A DNA stretch of 64,000 bases from the NCBI RefSeq assembly GCF_037975245.1, contig NC_092564.1, positions 3,125,984 to 3,189,983 on the forward strand. Reading direction: 5' to 3'. Below are positions 37,901 through 51,163 of this stretch, piece after piece. Both the position numbers and the translations under genes were made by a program. This DNA comes from Apostichopus japonicus. Taxonomy: Eukaryota > Echinodermata > Holothuroidea > Aspidochirotida > Stichopodidae. How positions within the stretch are numbered: position 1 is the stretch's first letter; each line of letters starts with the position of its first letter. The notes under the pieces are model-generated. The model was not told the DNA's origin, searched no databases, and worked only from the letters and a program-made list of their open reading frames with translations.

Positions 37901-40211
37901 GTTGCATCGGACTGAAATATTACAACATGATTGCTTCGCGTTGTGACTAACCGTGATAATGGGACACGACATCCTGTAAATTCTATCCACTTTGAGGTTA
38001 CTTATCAAGAAAGAAAATTTTTCCTTTCTTTCTTTGTTTTTTGTTTTTTATTCAATTTAAACTACATCTCAGTATCTTGTTCATATAGCCTTAATTAGAA
38101 GGATTGTTGAAATGTTAGATATATACCTTTTTTGCCTGGTATTTCTTCAGAAATGAAGATATAACTAATTCAGAAATGGATCAAATCATATCATTCTTTA
38201 TTCTCCTTTGAAGTATTTCCATTTATTTATCCTTCAAGTGTTAGACAGTCGGAATATTTGCCTTCTTTCTTTTGTCAAATATGTCCCCTTTAATATCAAA
38301 ATGCTTTTAATAATTGAATAATATTGCAGAACTTAAATCATCATGAAAAAAAAACAGTTAATTTTTCTCAGCTCAATTAGTATGATGTCATAATATTTTC
38401 CTTGCTATTCTTGCATACTCTCCTAAATTGTGTCTCCAAATTCTCCAATCATGGTTTTTCAGTACAGTGTTACATACAATTACCAGAATTTTTTTAAAAC
38501 ATTTTATTATTCTTCCGCAGATGTGTCCAATTTCTAAATGCATTGCCCTATACCCTTAGTCCCTGCTTTGTTTATAAACTTTCATCTTTGAATTAAAATC
38601 AGAGAGCAAAAGCCTGTTGACTTCCTCAATGTCTTTCAGTTTTCTGTCATACAACTTTGGTAATAACTTTCTTAGAAGCATATATATTGCAATGAGATCA
38701 AATATGTGTGGTGTGTGTAGCATCCCCTTTAAAGGTTTGTATGCAAAGTGTCTTACAGTTGCCAGATGACAAATGGACTGTGTGTGTATATCATACAGTG
38801 TTATTGTTCATATTCGGAGGAACTTTCCTTTGTTTATATTATGTTATGTACTGCATATTACATATATAAATAAGAAATCGTACAAGATACTTTGGACACA
38901 TAAATGCCATAAAAGACCATCATACAAAAATTATCACTGTGTTATATGATACCCAAACTAAAACTATAAGGAGGCCTTGCATGTTACATTTGTTGTACTC
39001 ATCACTTAACGTGATAGCTCAGTTTAATAGGCGAAGGCAATATTGCACTGGTTTAATACAACACATGTATTTTTTTCGTATTGGCATATTTTGTCATAAG
39101 ACTTTCTATATTGTACAATATGTATCAGTGCTGTAATTGGTCGATGGCCAAATGTATGTGTCATTTGTCAAGGGAGCTGGAGCTCTCTAACAGATTTTGA
39201 GCTTAAATCTTGACAGATTTAAACCGAGTTGCTCTAGTTTATTCAAATTGACTGAAAGTAAAATTATGACATGGAATCACAAAGGATTTCCTGGGTAAAG
39301 ATTTGACGGTCATCGTAAATATATAAGATTGAACTGAAATTTGAACCTTTGAATAATTGTTTTCATAGTAAACAATCAGTGTATATACAACTCAGAAATG
39401 AACATGAAACGAGGCCAAAAGGTTGAGAGATCATTTTGTCTAGCCAAATAGTTTTTTTTTTTGGCTGGGTGTTTAAAGGTAATGTAAAAGTTACTCGGAC
39501 CAGATGTTATGGAGAGCCAAATATGTACAAATAAATGTCACAGTGATTAAAGTTTTAACAAATTGAATGGACGCCTTAACATCTTAGCCCCAATCCCCAG
39601 CACAAACAAAAGAGAGGCGCTTTTGCCCCTTGCCTTTAATTATACGTAGAGACTGAATTTTACAAGAGGTGTACCTGACAACGGCTGCAAACATAGAAGT
39701 ACTACTAAGTTTAAATTATTTTATGATTTTATTCTCCAATAATGTTAAAATTCATCATTTTTTATATCAACCACAAGATTTATTACAGAATTTTAGTATA
39801 TGCCGGCACAAAAGTGTGTCGTATAATAACATCTGTTAAGTTTATATTCCCATTTACATACGTAAGACTAATTATATGTGGTGTAAAACATTTTTATTGG
39901 TGTGGTTCTTTCTCTTCCTCTTTCGTACGTTGTTTCATCTTTTTAAGTCTTTTGTTTTTAATAGTTCCTAAAAGAATATAAAGTGTGTTTTTATCCTCCC
40001 AGTAGTCTTAATTTACTGCTTTTCTTTCTGAGCACTAAATGGGGAGGAGCGAGTGAGGGGGTCACAGACGGGAACTAGTGGACACAATGAAACTTTATGT
40101 TATAGTCAGCTTGATACGCAGTATACACAGCATAGTATAGTTCATGATAAACGATGATTAATTACATTGTACAGACAATTGTGTTTGATTGCCAATATAT
40201 CACACAATAAA
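37901..40211 (+). other. Region 3' of SMP-A, possible 3' UTR
   Basis: No coding exon is seen. AATAAA hexamers at 39530-39535 and 40206-40211 are candidate poly(A) signals. Which, if any, is used cannot be told. Confidence 0.35.
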
Positions 40212-40798
40212 GAATGAGGCTGCCGAGACTTGCGTTTCCTTCCTTGTAAAACACTAATAAACACCATACTTTCCTGCAGCTTGATTGCTTTTTATTTGTT
40301 GATAAATAATGTTGACGAAACTGGGCAATTTCCAACTAAGGCAGGTGTTTCGAGAAAAAATGGCTCGATACCGGGACCTAAAGTTGACGCAGTCGTCATA
40401 TAAAAAATGTGGAGCGCGGCCGAAATTGATTTGGATGATAATAAATTGGTCAAAATAGTATACTATGTTTCAAACTCAATAAAAGACATTAAATAGAAAA
40501 GCTCTAGATAGAATAATATGGTGATAATTCTTTCAACAAAACATTGGACACAAACCGTACCAACAGTCGTTACGGGGTTACCCACGGGGTTACCCAAACT
40601 TTCCCCCGGAACCATCTGTGGCTCGTCAGAGTTGTTCACGAACCCCCAACTTTTCGAGACACGAATATAATACGTATAAAAGATTAAGTTCATATTGATA
40701 TATTGTAATGAAAAATAAGAAGAGATTAACAAATATTTATTGTGAAACTTCAAGATCAGATCACGAATTGTATAACACGCATCGAACACCCATGATAA

Positions 40799-41128
40799 CA
40801 AGGGCGTAGGAACCAGGGGGCTGGGTGGTGCCAGCCCCCCCAGTGAAAAATATGGAGGGGCGGAAGTATCATTCCGCCCCCCTCCCCCGCTTCGCAAGTC
40901 AGAAAACCCCTTTTTCATTTCCAAATGAAAGAAAAAATCTCATTTGGAGCACCAAATTGCATCTAAGGCCAGGTGAAAATGCAAAATTATTTACAAAATG
41001 GAGTGGGTGTTGAAGTGTGCTATATTGCACCAAATTGCATCTGAGGCCACCTGGAAATGCAAAAAATTTCCAAAAGGGGAGGGGGACACCCCCTCCCCTT
41101 AGACCCCTCCCCCAGGCCGGCCATCAGG
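40799..41128. mobile_element. hAT-type MITE family 1, copy d (right end lost)
   Basis: It starts CAAGGGCGTAGGAACC and follows the family interior to 'aggccggccatcag' at about 41128. The terminal 'taccttcctacgccactg' is missing, so there is no TSD. Confidence 0.88.
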
Positions 41129-41171
41129 CCCCTCGGCCTGGCCCTACTTATGTTGAATGTATATGCCCTCC

Positions 41172-41547
41172 CAGTGGCGTAGGAAGGTACTTTTGAGTGG
41201 GGGGGGGGGGGCTGAAGACTGATGGCAGGCCTGGGGGAGGGGTCTAAGGGGAGGGGGTGTCCCCCTCCCCCTTTGGAATTTTTTGCATTTCCAGGTAGCC
41301 TCAGATGCAATTTGGTGCAATATAGCACACTTCAACACCCACTCCATTTTGTAAACTTAATTTTGTATTTTCACCAGGCCTTAGATGCAATTTGGTGCTC
41401 CAAATGAGATTTTTTTTCTCATTTGGAAATGAAAAAGGGGTTTTCTGACTTGCGAAGCGGGGGGGGGGGGGGCGGAATGATACTTCCGCCCCTCCACATT
41501 CTTCACTGGGGGGCTGGCGCCCCCAGCCCCCGGTTCCTACGCCCTTG
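41172..41547. mobile_element. hAT-type MITE family 1, complete inverted copy e
   Basis: It runs from CAGTGGCGTAGGAAGGTAC to GGTTCCTACGCCCTTG, the reverse of copies a and b. The exact TSD TGCCCTCC lies at 41164-41171 and 41548-41555. With copy d, 44 bp away, it forms a large inverted repeat. Confidence 0.93.
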
Positions 41548-41555
41548 TGCCCTCC

Positions 41556-43295
41556 TAAAGTGACGAACAAACACCAGATCACGTTCTGTACACGTGGACT
41601 TTGTGCAAAGCTCACGGTACTCCTCCAGGGAGTTGTTATGGAACATAACAACTCCCTGCTCCTACTATGTTAACATTCTTAACGCATAAACTTTGTGTGT
41701 AACTTACTATATCCCTCTTTAAATATCATTTGCGTCCTTTGACACGAATATCATCTTGTTCATATATGGCGTGTTCATATCGCATTGTATATGTTTATTG
41801 ATGCTAAGAAACTCCTAACTGTTCACTTCACAACTTAATACGCGGTGTTGTTAACACACTTGACAAGACTATAAGACTTGGCATTGTCGGCAAATGGCAA
41901 AGATTGATGTTCTCGATTGACGACTTAGTGTGCATCGGATACTCATAGCTGGTACAGTAACTATTGCTCATTTCCCGTGTAACATGTTACCGTGTTACTG
42001 ATGTACGGTTGTAGGGCATGAACACAAACTAAATTTGTAAAATACAGGGAAAGGTTTCATAAGTAATGATAATGGCATAGCAACCCGGCAAATCATCACG
42101 GGTTTAATCTTCACTTCAAAATTTGAAGAAAAAAAAACACAACAATGTAAAATCAGAAAAGTCGATGTTGTGAGATGTTAGATCAAACATGTATCACAAA
42201 TTGACAAGAACAAAATAAGTTTGTATATTAAACGAAAAGAAAGGCATTTATTCGCTTTATAGGATAGGCCTATACTGTTTGTCATATATGCACATCTTGT
42301 GAATAGTTTAAACAATACTGACAAAAATCAATGCTACATGAAACCGTGTTCTTAGTGCGTTTATTTTTAATGAGGACTATGCCGAAGCAGTTCTGGGTAT
42401 ATGAAAGGGAAGTTCTTTCTGTGACGCACGAAGCCCATATATCCGAATGTGCGTAAGAGATAACTATACGTACGGGAAGGCAGCCGGAGGTGACTAAGGA
42501 TGTAACAGAATCTTAGAAGTCATTTGAATTGACCCCAAGATTAAGCTTGCCAAAAGGAAAAACAGTGTTATTTACCTTAAGATTGGCGTTTCGCAGCTAA
42601 CATCCCTATATAATAATAATCACCAAATACACGATCAGTTAAAGGAGGACTTAAGTAAGAAGTCTTTGCCATAAAGAAATTATTACAGTACAAGGAAATG
42701 TAAAATAAAATCCGAATGCTAGTTGCTCTATTTGTTTCTTTAGCTATTCCGGTCTTCAAAATATTAATCTTTAATGTAGGCTGAAACTCTGGAATACACC
42801 TTTACACACGTCGGCCACGCACTGTGCAGACATTCAAAGTTAATCTATTGTAGAAAACCTAACAACTCAATGTTTTAACTTCTTATGAACAACAGAGCAC
42901 CCATCAATGGGCGACGTTCAATCATTTTTATCCTTTAAACAAAACATGTCAATTGAAGCCATAAAACTAATATGTTTTCCTTGTCAAGTTTGTTTGCATC
43001 TGAGCTAATGGACCGGCGGTGTCTTAGACAGTCCAGTCTGTCCAGACCAGCTATTCTTTTAATTGTTGAACATCAGATGTTAACATGCAGGGTCATTTCT
43101 CAAAATTAAATGTGGTAAGGAAATGCAACCTGCACTGGAAGCATAGTGTGATATAATGGTCTGGATATAGGCCTATGCAGGAAAACGTTTCAAGGATGAC
43201 AATAATCCTTGCTAATGTTCGACCATTGTGTTTGACATTCCGTTATCTTTCAAGACGTAAATCTAAAGGACTTTCCGATGATCATTTTAACTCCA

Positions 43296-43299
<4 letters not shown>
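41556..43299. other. Non-coding with a MITE fragment and an old repeat
   Basis: 41937-42020 is a fragment of the 5606-6219 MITE ('gatactcatagct', then 'acagtaactattgctcat'). 42860-43160 resembles 560-900. No exon is recognised. Confidence 0.5.

Positions 43300-43353
<54 letters not shown>
43300..43353. repeat. (TA)n microsatellite
   Basis: About 27 TA units. Confidence 0.95.
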
Positions 43354-43355
<2 letters not shown>

Positions 43356-44306
43356 AACCATGTTAAAAATTATCTGTTTTCAATCACCAAGTATACGCCC
43401 TCCGTAATCTGCCTTGTTTGTGTGAAATCAGAGAGTAAACTTGTGTCACAGTAAAAAGAACTTGTATTAACGTATTGGTAAACTCAAATTTAAGATAAAG
43501 TGTTTGCTATCTATATATATAACCATACGGGTATATTATTAAAATATAAGAAACCTGGGCGGTGCAACAGTTAAATTAAAATTTCCATGAAGCGCAAGTT
43601 GCGTTGTGTATAGGCTATAGGCTGTGTAGATATTGTATACTTCAAACAAATTTCCTACGGATCTAAATGATAACATTCTATGTAACATGACTGTGTTTGT
43701 CTATTCAAACAAGTTCTACGCCATCGTTAATAAATCAGGTCTGGTCGTCATGACAACATCGTCGTATGGTCATATTGGATTCTGATTGGATTATACAAAA
43801 CATGTCAAACAATGTCAGTGAATGCACAATCCTTTTATCTGCCATACTAACCTTCTTACCAAACTTAATTATATTTTATAAAAAAATCATAAATGAAGTA
43901 TTGCAAATTTCATTTCTTAATTTTCGTGGAAAAAGTCAGGCCTGGTCGTCTTGACGACATCGTCGAATGAATAGCGATATCGGATTCTGGAGGATTTGTA
44001 CTAAACAATTTCAAGACATTGCCTGCACTATCAGTTTCATTCAGAATTGATGAATAACTGTATATATGCAAATATAGATTCTGTTCCCCTATATATTTAA
44101 TCTCAAAGAAAGCTCATTTTTGAAAGCTCTTACGAGTCGGTAACTAGGCCCTGTCCCCCCCCCCCACCCCACCCCCATAATTCTACAACGGCAACACAAC
44201 ATAACAACAGAAAAAAAAAATAGACAAATACGAACGGAGCTTCCACTCTTATAACTTAACGTAAATTACAAAATAGGGGGAATAAATTCAACATACACAA
44301 GAAAGC
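43354..44306. other. Non-coding; short local repeat
   Basis: At 43734-43790 and 43937-43992 a similar block recurs ('aggYctggtcgtc.tgac.acatcgtcg', 'ggattctg.ttgga'), a small local duplication. Nothing else was identified. Confidence 0.45.
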
Positions 44307-44684
44307 ACTTTTTAGGAAAAGTCACCCAAGAAAGACCCTATAGGCACGAAAACCAAACAACCAAACGACGGAACGGCTCTCAACCCCAGTCCCCTTGCAT
44401 CGGGACTGTGACTGTGTGATCATCGTCAGGTTTGCATCACCATTCCACTCGAGAGGGAACAGATACTACACATGATCTTAGCCAAAAGGCTGAGAAGCGA
44501 ATATAATGCTTTTTAAGAAAAGTCACCCAGGAAAGAACCTGGGCACAAAAACCAACCTACCGAACGACTGATCCGCTCTCAACCCAGGCCCCTGCATCAG
44601 GCTGTGACTGTGTGATCATAGTCGGGTGTGTATCACCATTCCCCTCGAAAGGGAACCGATACTACACATGATCTTAGCTAAATA
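44307..44684 (-). mobile_element. Tandem pair of repeats with U2 snRNA-derived head (SINE-like)
   Basis: On the minus strand, 44500 down to about 44456 reads GCTTCTCAGCCTTTTGGCTA then 'agatcatgtgtagtatctgtt', near identical to the conserved first 45 or so nt of U2 spliceosomal RNA (branch-point-pairing region included). The rest (44307-44455) is unrelated to U2 and contains GGGTTGAGAGCC, vaguely B-box-like. A second copy at 44508-44684 has the same body but its U2 head is truncated after 'agctaagatcatgtgtagta'. The shared non-U2 body marks a dispersed repeat rather than a functional U2 gene, which would also need the Sm site and downstream stems. Confidence 0.75.
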
Positions 44685-45210
44685 TACCTCCTCACTCCCA
44701 GGTATAATCAGAACAGCTCTAAAATAAATCACGTTTTGTCCAGTCACCTCGGAATCAAACCATAGCTATATTTAGGAACAGCAGTGTGGCTGGGACGTGG
44801 ACTGAGGGAACGGAATGTCATGACTTATTGTTAGTCAAATAAGGTGAGTATGGGATCATGTTTAGTGGCATTCCTACTGAAGATTGAAAGAATGTACTGA
44901 GATGGAATGGTTTAAAGAATGACTGCTGAAGAATAGATGGGTAATTAGTAACAATTTCCAGCATTTTTGTTTTTTGTGTGTGTTACAAAAAAAACAAACA
45001 TATATTTTAGTTCCAATGGATGACGGGAAGACAGCCTCTCACGGCAGACTGCTACTAGTGGGCTGTCCTTACCGAGCTAATGCGTCCATCTGTCCGTAGG
45101 ATGTTATACAGAGATTAGAGAATCTTTCAAATATGATGATGGGGGGGGGGGGGGGGTTCTGCGTTGGATTTTTCTGTTTATCGTAACTGAGGGAAACTAT
45201 GCGTGAATGT

Positions 45211-45571
45211 CTCATTCCACGACCACCACTCGTTATGCTATAAACCAATACACACTGGCCATATCACTTAAATATATATGATGTGTTAGTATGCTATCAA
45301 TACTATTATGGTGCGCTGCAACATTGATTTTTTATTTATTGAGATTGTTTATTGTTAACCATGCTACAATAAGATATGGGATGCCATTTTAAAAATAGCA
45401 TGTACAGACTAAAAATAAATAATTAAAATAACATATTGAGATTAACAAAGGCTTGAGATATCCAAAATACAGTTCTTCATCAAAGGGGCACATTTTATTT
45501 GGGCACATTAGCTATTTTGGAAAAAAAGCGGGGGCACGTGCACCTTCTGCCCCCCCCCACTCCTACCCCTG
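45211..45571. repeat. Dispersed repeat family 3, copy 2
   Basis: It matches 31583-32039 along its length and ends ACTCCTACCCCTG (hAT-like end). It lies about 350 bp upstream of SMP-B exon 1. Confidence 0.75.
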
Positions 45572-45920
45572 ATGATAAGACTCGATTATGAAGCAAGTAA
45601 CTCCCTGTATAATCATACTTATATATAGCATTCAGACGACCGTGAAGTATGCAGAGCAATAGGCTACTTTGTAACATTAATATAATAATGATCATGTAAA
45701 AGGTGTCACCTTGACAACGCGTTCCGTCATGACGACCATTTTGAGTGCATAAGAACTTGCATAGTTCAACTTATATAGGCATATATTCGATTTGTATAGG
45801 CATAGGCTATATTCATTAATTCTAGGCAATATTTTCAAGAGAGTGGTTATTTTGCGCAGTCCTTTGTAGAAGAATTTTTTCGTTCGTATCCTTAGCAGAA
45901 GAACAGATTCTGAGAGGAGA
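45572..45920 (+). promoter_or_regulatory. Putative promoter and 5' UTR of SMP-B
   Basis: A TATA-like CTTATATAGG lies at about 45769, and a run without introns leads to the ATG at 45921. The transcription start is not defined. Confidence 0.3.
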
Positions 45921-48426
45921 ATGGTAAGTTCTTATTTACAACTTGACTAGGAATAGATGGAAAAAGTTTAACATAGAAAGTTGTTAGAGTTAGAAACCGG
46001 TCATAATGCGATCCGCAAAATTTCATTTAAAAAAAATGTATTCAATGGATGTGTTTATTGTAAACTGATATGTTTTGTATGCACACAGCGGATTTCACCG
46101 GAGGATTCGGTCATAACTTTAATGAAGAAAATATTATAGAAGCATCAAACAGAATGGATTACATCAAAATTCCATGATTTTGAATTAGAAGAATCAACTT
46201 TAGCAAATCGTAGAATTACTGTTTTACTTGAATCATCCTGCTGAATAAAACGCCCAGATTCACAGTATAGCAACTTCCCCGTTTTCTATATGTAGCTATC
46301 ACGAACGTGTCAAACGCTATAAGGATGCCTCCGCCACGGAAACTTTCGGGCACGGCAAGAATTGCTTAGCAATACTATATATCTATCTGATATATATTAT
46401 ACTGAATAGGCTACTTGTTTTTATATCACAACGTTATATATGCTTCTCATAAGGTTTTCCACATCAGCCATACTTAGCATAGAATGAGATTTCTCTCAAC
46501 AAGTTAACTTTGATAATAAAAACACAACATCGCTCCATTTGGGTCACTGAGATAAAATATACCTGTGTATATACCCACACGTATACTATTATGTATATTT
46601 GTAACATGTTTTATATCGTTAACATATGCAAGTCCGTAGCCACTGGTAGAGTGCACGGGAATACGTACGTGCCCCCCCCCCCCCTCCACCCCGCAAAATA
46701 TTTGCAAGTGGCTTACATGCATTATGACACACGCACGCTGACTGCGGATATAATAACGTTTTAGCATCAAATCCCCCATACCAAAACAACCTTTTCTCAA
46801 AGAAGAAGAAGGTGAACTTTGTTTGTGCTACACCCTCTTAATATTCGAATTCGTAGTAGAGGGTATAGAGCCTATATGGTTTCATGAAAAGTCATACGTA
46901 AAGACGCATATTACTTAAACTTAACTTTGGCTTATCCCACTCACACCTCGCAGGCCGGCTAAGCGCCTTGTCGCTGACTGATGTCCTAGCCATTACATTA
47001 AGGAATTGGATTTCATATACTGTTACTGATAATGATTCCAAAATCTGCCAAATTTAAGGTCCAGGATAATTTAAATGTGTTAAATATGTCAATTTTTGGA
47101 GAATGTATTACAAAAACATGTGCATTTGACCATCATCCTTGACATATAGCACCACCAAACATTGAGATCATCTTAAAACGTAGAGTGTAGATATAGGTAC
47201 TATACACCCTTTGGTGTCAACATGGAGGTCAACATGGGGTCAACATATAGGTCAACATCTGTATCATGTCACCCCGGAATGTTTTTATTATACCAGCAGA
47301 ACAATTGACTCGTTCTCCATTATATATCCTGCCTCCATGTTGAACCATGTTGAAACAAAATAGCCCTCGAGATATATTTTACCCTACTACCTTATACCTC
47401 TCCTCTACCAGTCACATCCCCGCCCACCCACCCCCTCTCTCTTCGCACCCCACACCCCGCTCCACCCGTCCATGAATAGAAGATAAAACTGCAGCTTCCC
47501 GGAAAGTAATTTGCGTACATTCATTTTTTTCGGTAGGCAGCCCCTCCCGGACAAGTGATGGTAATGACCCAACAACCCATTCCAACTAATAACACAGTAG
47601 TGATCCAGCAAACAACTGTACAGAAAGCGTAAGTTGCCTCTCGATTTGATTTCACGACCTTGCATTTATATACTTTGTGTTAGGGGGGGGGGTAGTTTAG
47701 GCAGCACTGCGGTGCACATAGAATTGTGCTTAAGGAAAGGGTCTGGCGTGGTGGGTGGTACGTGTGGATCTGTGGGTCTTCTTCTACTGTCAAGCTATTA
47801 AACTACAATGTTTGATCTAAATAACGAATATTATCATATACCAAAATCACCACAAAAAAAAATAATATTATTTCCAAAGACGTTGGACACAACTTCGTCA
47901 TCAGATTTATTCCTACATGCTTTCATCTCCTCCATTTTTTTTCTTATTTTTTTCATTATTCACAGCGGCGTCAACCATTGTCTTCATTGTATTATTACAT
48001 TCTTTTGTTTGCCTTGGATCTTTGTTTGGATATTTCTGGTGAGTAATCGATTATAGCAATATATACATATCACATAACTATCAGAAAATATTATAAGTAT
48101 TGATATCCTGCACCTATTCACTATTGTCAACTTTTACGTTTGATTCTCAGACGGTCCGTGTACGTATCATAAATATATGATCGAGTCACATGCAATTAAC
48201 GATTTTGGTAAAATTCATGATTAAAATGTTTTGAATTATAAATATTGATTCGCTCATATGACCCTGGAATACTCGTCATCTCGTCCACCCCAGCGCCGCC
48301 CCACCCAAAGCCATATAGTTGTTATTATTTAATTGATATAACAATATATTCATTAGTAAATTGGTATATAATAACTCAAATTTCTAACTTTGATTTCTAT
48401 ACATTTAGTGCATAACATCTGGCTGA
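45921..48426 (+). CDS. SMP-B: 61-aa C-terminally anchored membrane protein
   Basis: Hand-built model: ATG 45921-45923 as the last codon of exon 1 (context GAGGAGAATG, donor GTAAGT), exon 47537-47628 (acceptor 'tttttttcggtag', donor GTAAGT), exon 47966-48038 (acceptor 'ttattcacag', donor GTGAGT), last exon 48409-48426 (acceptor 'tacatttag', codes CITSG then TGA). Phases are 0, 2, 0. The N-terminus AAPPGQVMVMTQQ corresponds to the AAAPPPGQTVIV stretch of SMP-A without its YPPQG repeats. GVNHCLHC, the helix IITFFCLPWIFVWIFL and a short tail follow. A single helix this close to the C-terminus predicts post-translational (tail-anchored) insertion, an inference. Introns 2 and 3 are short (337 and 370 bp). 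A 1.6-kb minisatellite starts less than 100 bp after the stop. Confidence 0.75.
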
Positions 48427-48499
48427 CCGTGGATCTGGATATCTCGTCTGGAATATTATATACTATATAACACGAATTAGACCGTGAGAAATTTGACTG

Positions 48500-50085
48500 C
48501 ACAAAACTAAAATACAACATACCATAGGGATATGTTCAAGACCCCCCCAAATATGGATACACAAACCTTGAACAGGATATATATGTATATGCTCAGCAGC
48601 CCGCCAGCTATAGGACTGAACAAAACTACAACAGGATATAGGGATATGCTCAACAATCCGCCAGCTATGACTATACAAAACTACAAGAAGATATAGGAAT
48701 ACGGTCATGAACCCGCCAGCTATGAGTACACAAAACTACAACAGGATAAAGGGATATGCTCAAGTACCCACCAGCATATGACTACACAAAACTGCAACAG
48801 AATAAAGGGATATGCTCAAGAACCTGACAGCTACGACTTCAAAAGCCTACAACAGGATATAGGGATATGCTCAATATTCCGCCAGCTATGACTATACAAA
48901 ACTACAAGAAGATATAGGGATATGCTCAAGTACCTACCAGCATATGACTACACAAAACTACAACAGGATATAAGGATATGCTCAACAATATGCCAGCTAT
49001 GACTATGCAAAACTACAACAGGATATAGGGATATGCTCAAGAACCTGATAGCTACGACTTCAAAAGCCTACAACAGGATATAGGGATATGCTCAATAATC
49101 CGCCAGCTATGACTATACAAAACTACAACAGGATATAAGGATATGCTCAACAATCCGCCAGCTATGACTATACAAAACTACAACAGGATATAGGGATATG
49201 CTCAAGAACCTGATAGCTTCGACTTCAAAAGCCTACAACAGGATATAGGGATATGCTCAAGAACCTGATAGCTACGACTTCAAAAGCCTACAACAGGATA
49301 TATGGATATGCTCAATAATCCGCCAGCTATTACTATACAAAATTACAACAGGATATAGGAATATGCTCAATAATCCGCCAGCTATGACTACACAAAACTT
49401 CAACAGGATAAAGGGATATGCTCAAGAACCTGACAGCTACGACTTCAAAAGCCTACAACAGGATATAGGGATATGCTCAACAATCCACCAGCTATGACTA
49501 TACAAAACTTCAACAAGATATGGGATATGCTCAATAATCCGCCCACTTTGACTATACAAAACTACAAAAGGATATAGGGATATGCTCAAGAACCTGACAG
49601 CTACGACAACAAAAGCCTACAACAGGATAAAGGGATATGCTCAAGTACCCACCAGCATATGACTACACAAAACTACAACAGAATATATGGATATGCTCAA
49701 GAACCCGCCAGCTATGACTATACAAAACTACAACAAGATATAGGGATATGCTCAATAATCCGCCAGCATATGACTATACAAAACTACAACAGGATATAGG
49801 GATATGCTACAAGAACACGCCAGCTATGACTACACAAAACTTCAACAGGATCTAAGGATATGCTCAATAATCCGCCAGCTTTGACTATACAAAACTACAA
49901 CAGGATATAGGTTTATGCTCAAGAAACTGACAGCTACGACTACAAAAGCCTACAACAGGATATAGGGATATGCTCAAGTACCCACCAGCATATGACTACA
50001 CAAAACTACAACAGGATATAAGGATATGCTCAACAATCCGCTAGCTATGGCTATGCAAAACTACAACAGGATATAGGGATATCAT
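48500..50085. repeat. 55-57-bp minisatellite behind SMP-B, about 28 units
   Basis: Units share 'ggatatagggatatgctcaa' and alternate between two types: type 1 continues 'aatccgccagctatgactat' then 'acaaaactacaaca'; type 2 continues 'gaacctgacagctacgactt' then 'caaaagcctacaaca'. The first units (48475-48600) are the most degraded. Unit length is not a stable multiple of three and no long ORF spans it, so it is not a repeat protein. It may be transcribed as SMP-B 3' UTR. Confidence 0.93.
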
Positions 50086-51163
50086 TGGTCAATTACCAAT
50101 AAGCTTCTGTATCCGGCAAGGGTAGCGATAATTACACGACGAAATAGTCTGTGTTCACAATTGTATAGTTTACAATATTTTGCTGTTGTTTGCATGAACT
50201 ACACGTTCCAAGAAAGACAGGCCATGTGGGATCCGAAATGCGTGCTTGCTTATAAAACATAATGCATTAAATGTTGAATTCTATAGAGTTATCAACTAAC
50301 AATATATTGACACCCTTATATCTTAAATGCCCATTGAAACTAGCACATACAGTATACATTGAACATGTCAATATACGGCATTTTATCTATGTAAATGGAA
50401 ACTATATTAAATATTAACAGCCTTCATAAATCATCCGTGCAGAAGTTTACCTCCCATCTGTAATCATACTTTGCATTAAGTGCATCAAATGGATTGCAAA
50501 CAGACTGTGCTCGCAGTATTGGTTTCCGATTGAATTCTCCTATCTATTGTATTGTATTGGCACAAATATTAAAGGTATAAACTGTCAACATCAGCCTCAT
50601 CAGGAGACGACGGTTGTGTAAAAATTGTACACATTGAATAAAAGCGGATGCACAATATCCCAATTGAAATACTAAACACAGTGTATATATAGAGGCTGAT
50701 TGTCTATTGTCACTTGGTTTAGATAAGACCACGGAACACATTGCTAGTTTGTTTCAATATTATCAAGGATTGTATGTAACACTACATTAATCTTAAAGTT
50801 TTAAAGTAGATGTAGTAAATTAGACGTTACCTTATATGTATGTATTTATAAATTGTTGTGTTCGCAACAACAAAATGTATCGTTTTCTTGGTTAGGACTC
50901 CCTCTATTATTTAATTGTTTTTTAATTAACTAATCTCCGAGAGGTAAAGAAATAAATTGTGTAACGACATACGGTAGCTTTGAAGAGATGGATCATCCTC
51001 CCTTCTGGCATTGACGTCCAGGGTAGACGATCTTGCGAGTTTAAATTCCATTAACGGTGCAACATGGATTAAAGGGTGTGAAGACTCGCGCAAAAAGAAA
51101 CGTATGATGCCGGTAATCTGACCTAGTTTCGAATGAGGTGTAACAGAAGTGTTAGACACCACC
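50086..51163. other. Non-coding between the minisatellite and the next gene
   Basis: No exon is supported. AATAAA at about 50636 could end an SMP-B transcript that includes the minisatellite. The last few hundred bases should contain the promoter of the 51-kb gene. Confidence 0.35.

Noticed and set aside
44456-44501. Functional U2 snRNA gene
   Set aside because: Only the first 45 or so nt match U2. The Sm site and 3' stems are missing, and the attached body recurs in the neighbouring copy.
48463-50085. Repeat protein or CRISPR-like array
   Set aside because: Unit length varies between 55 and 57 bp, frames break, and there are no unique spacers between identical repeats. It is a eukaryotic minisatellite.
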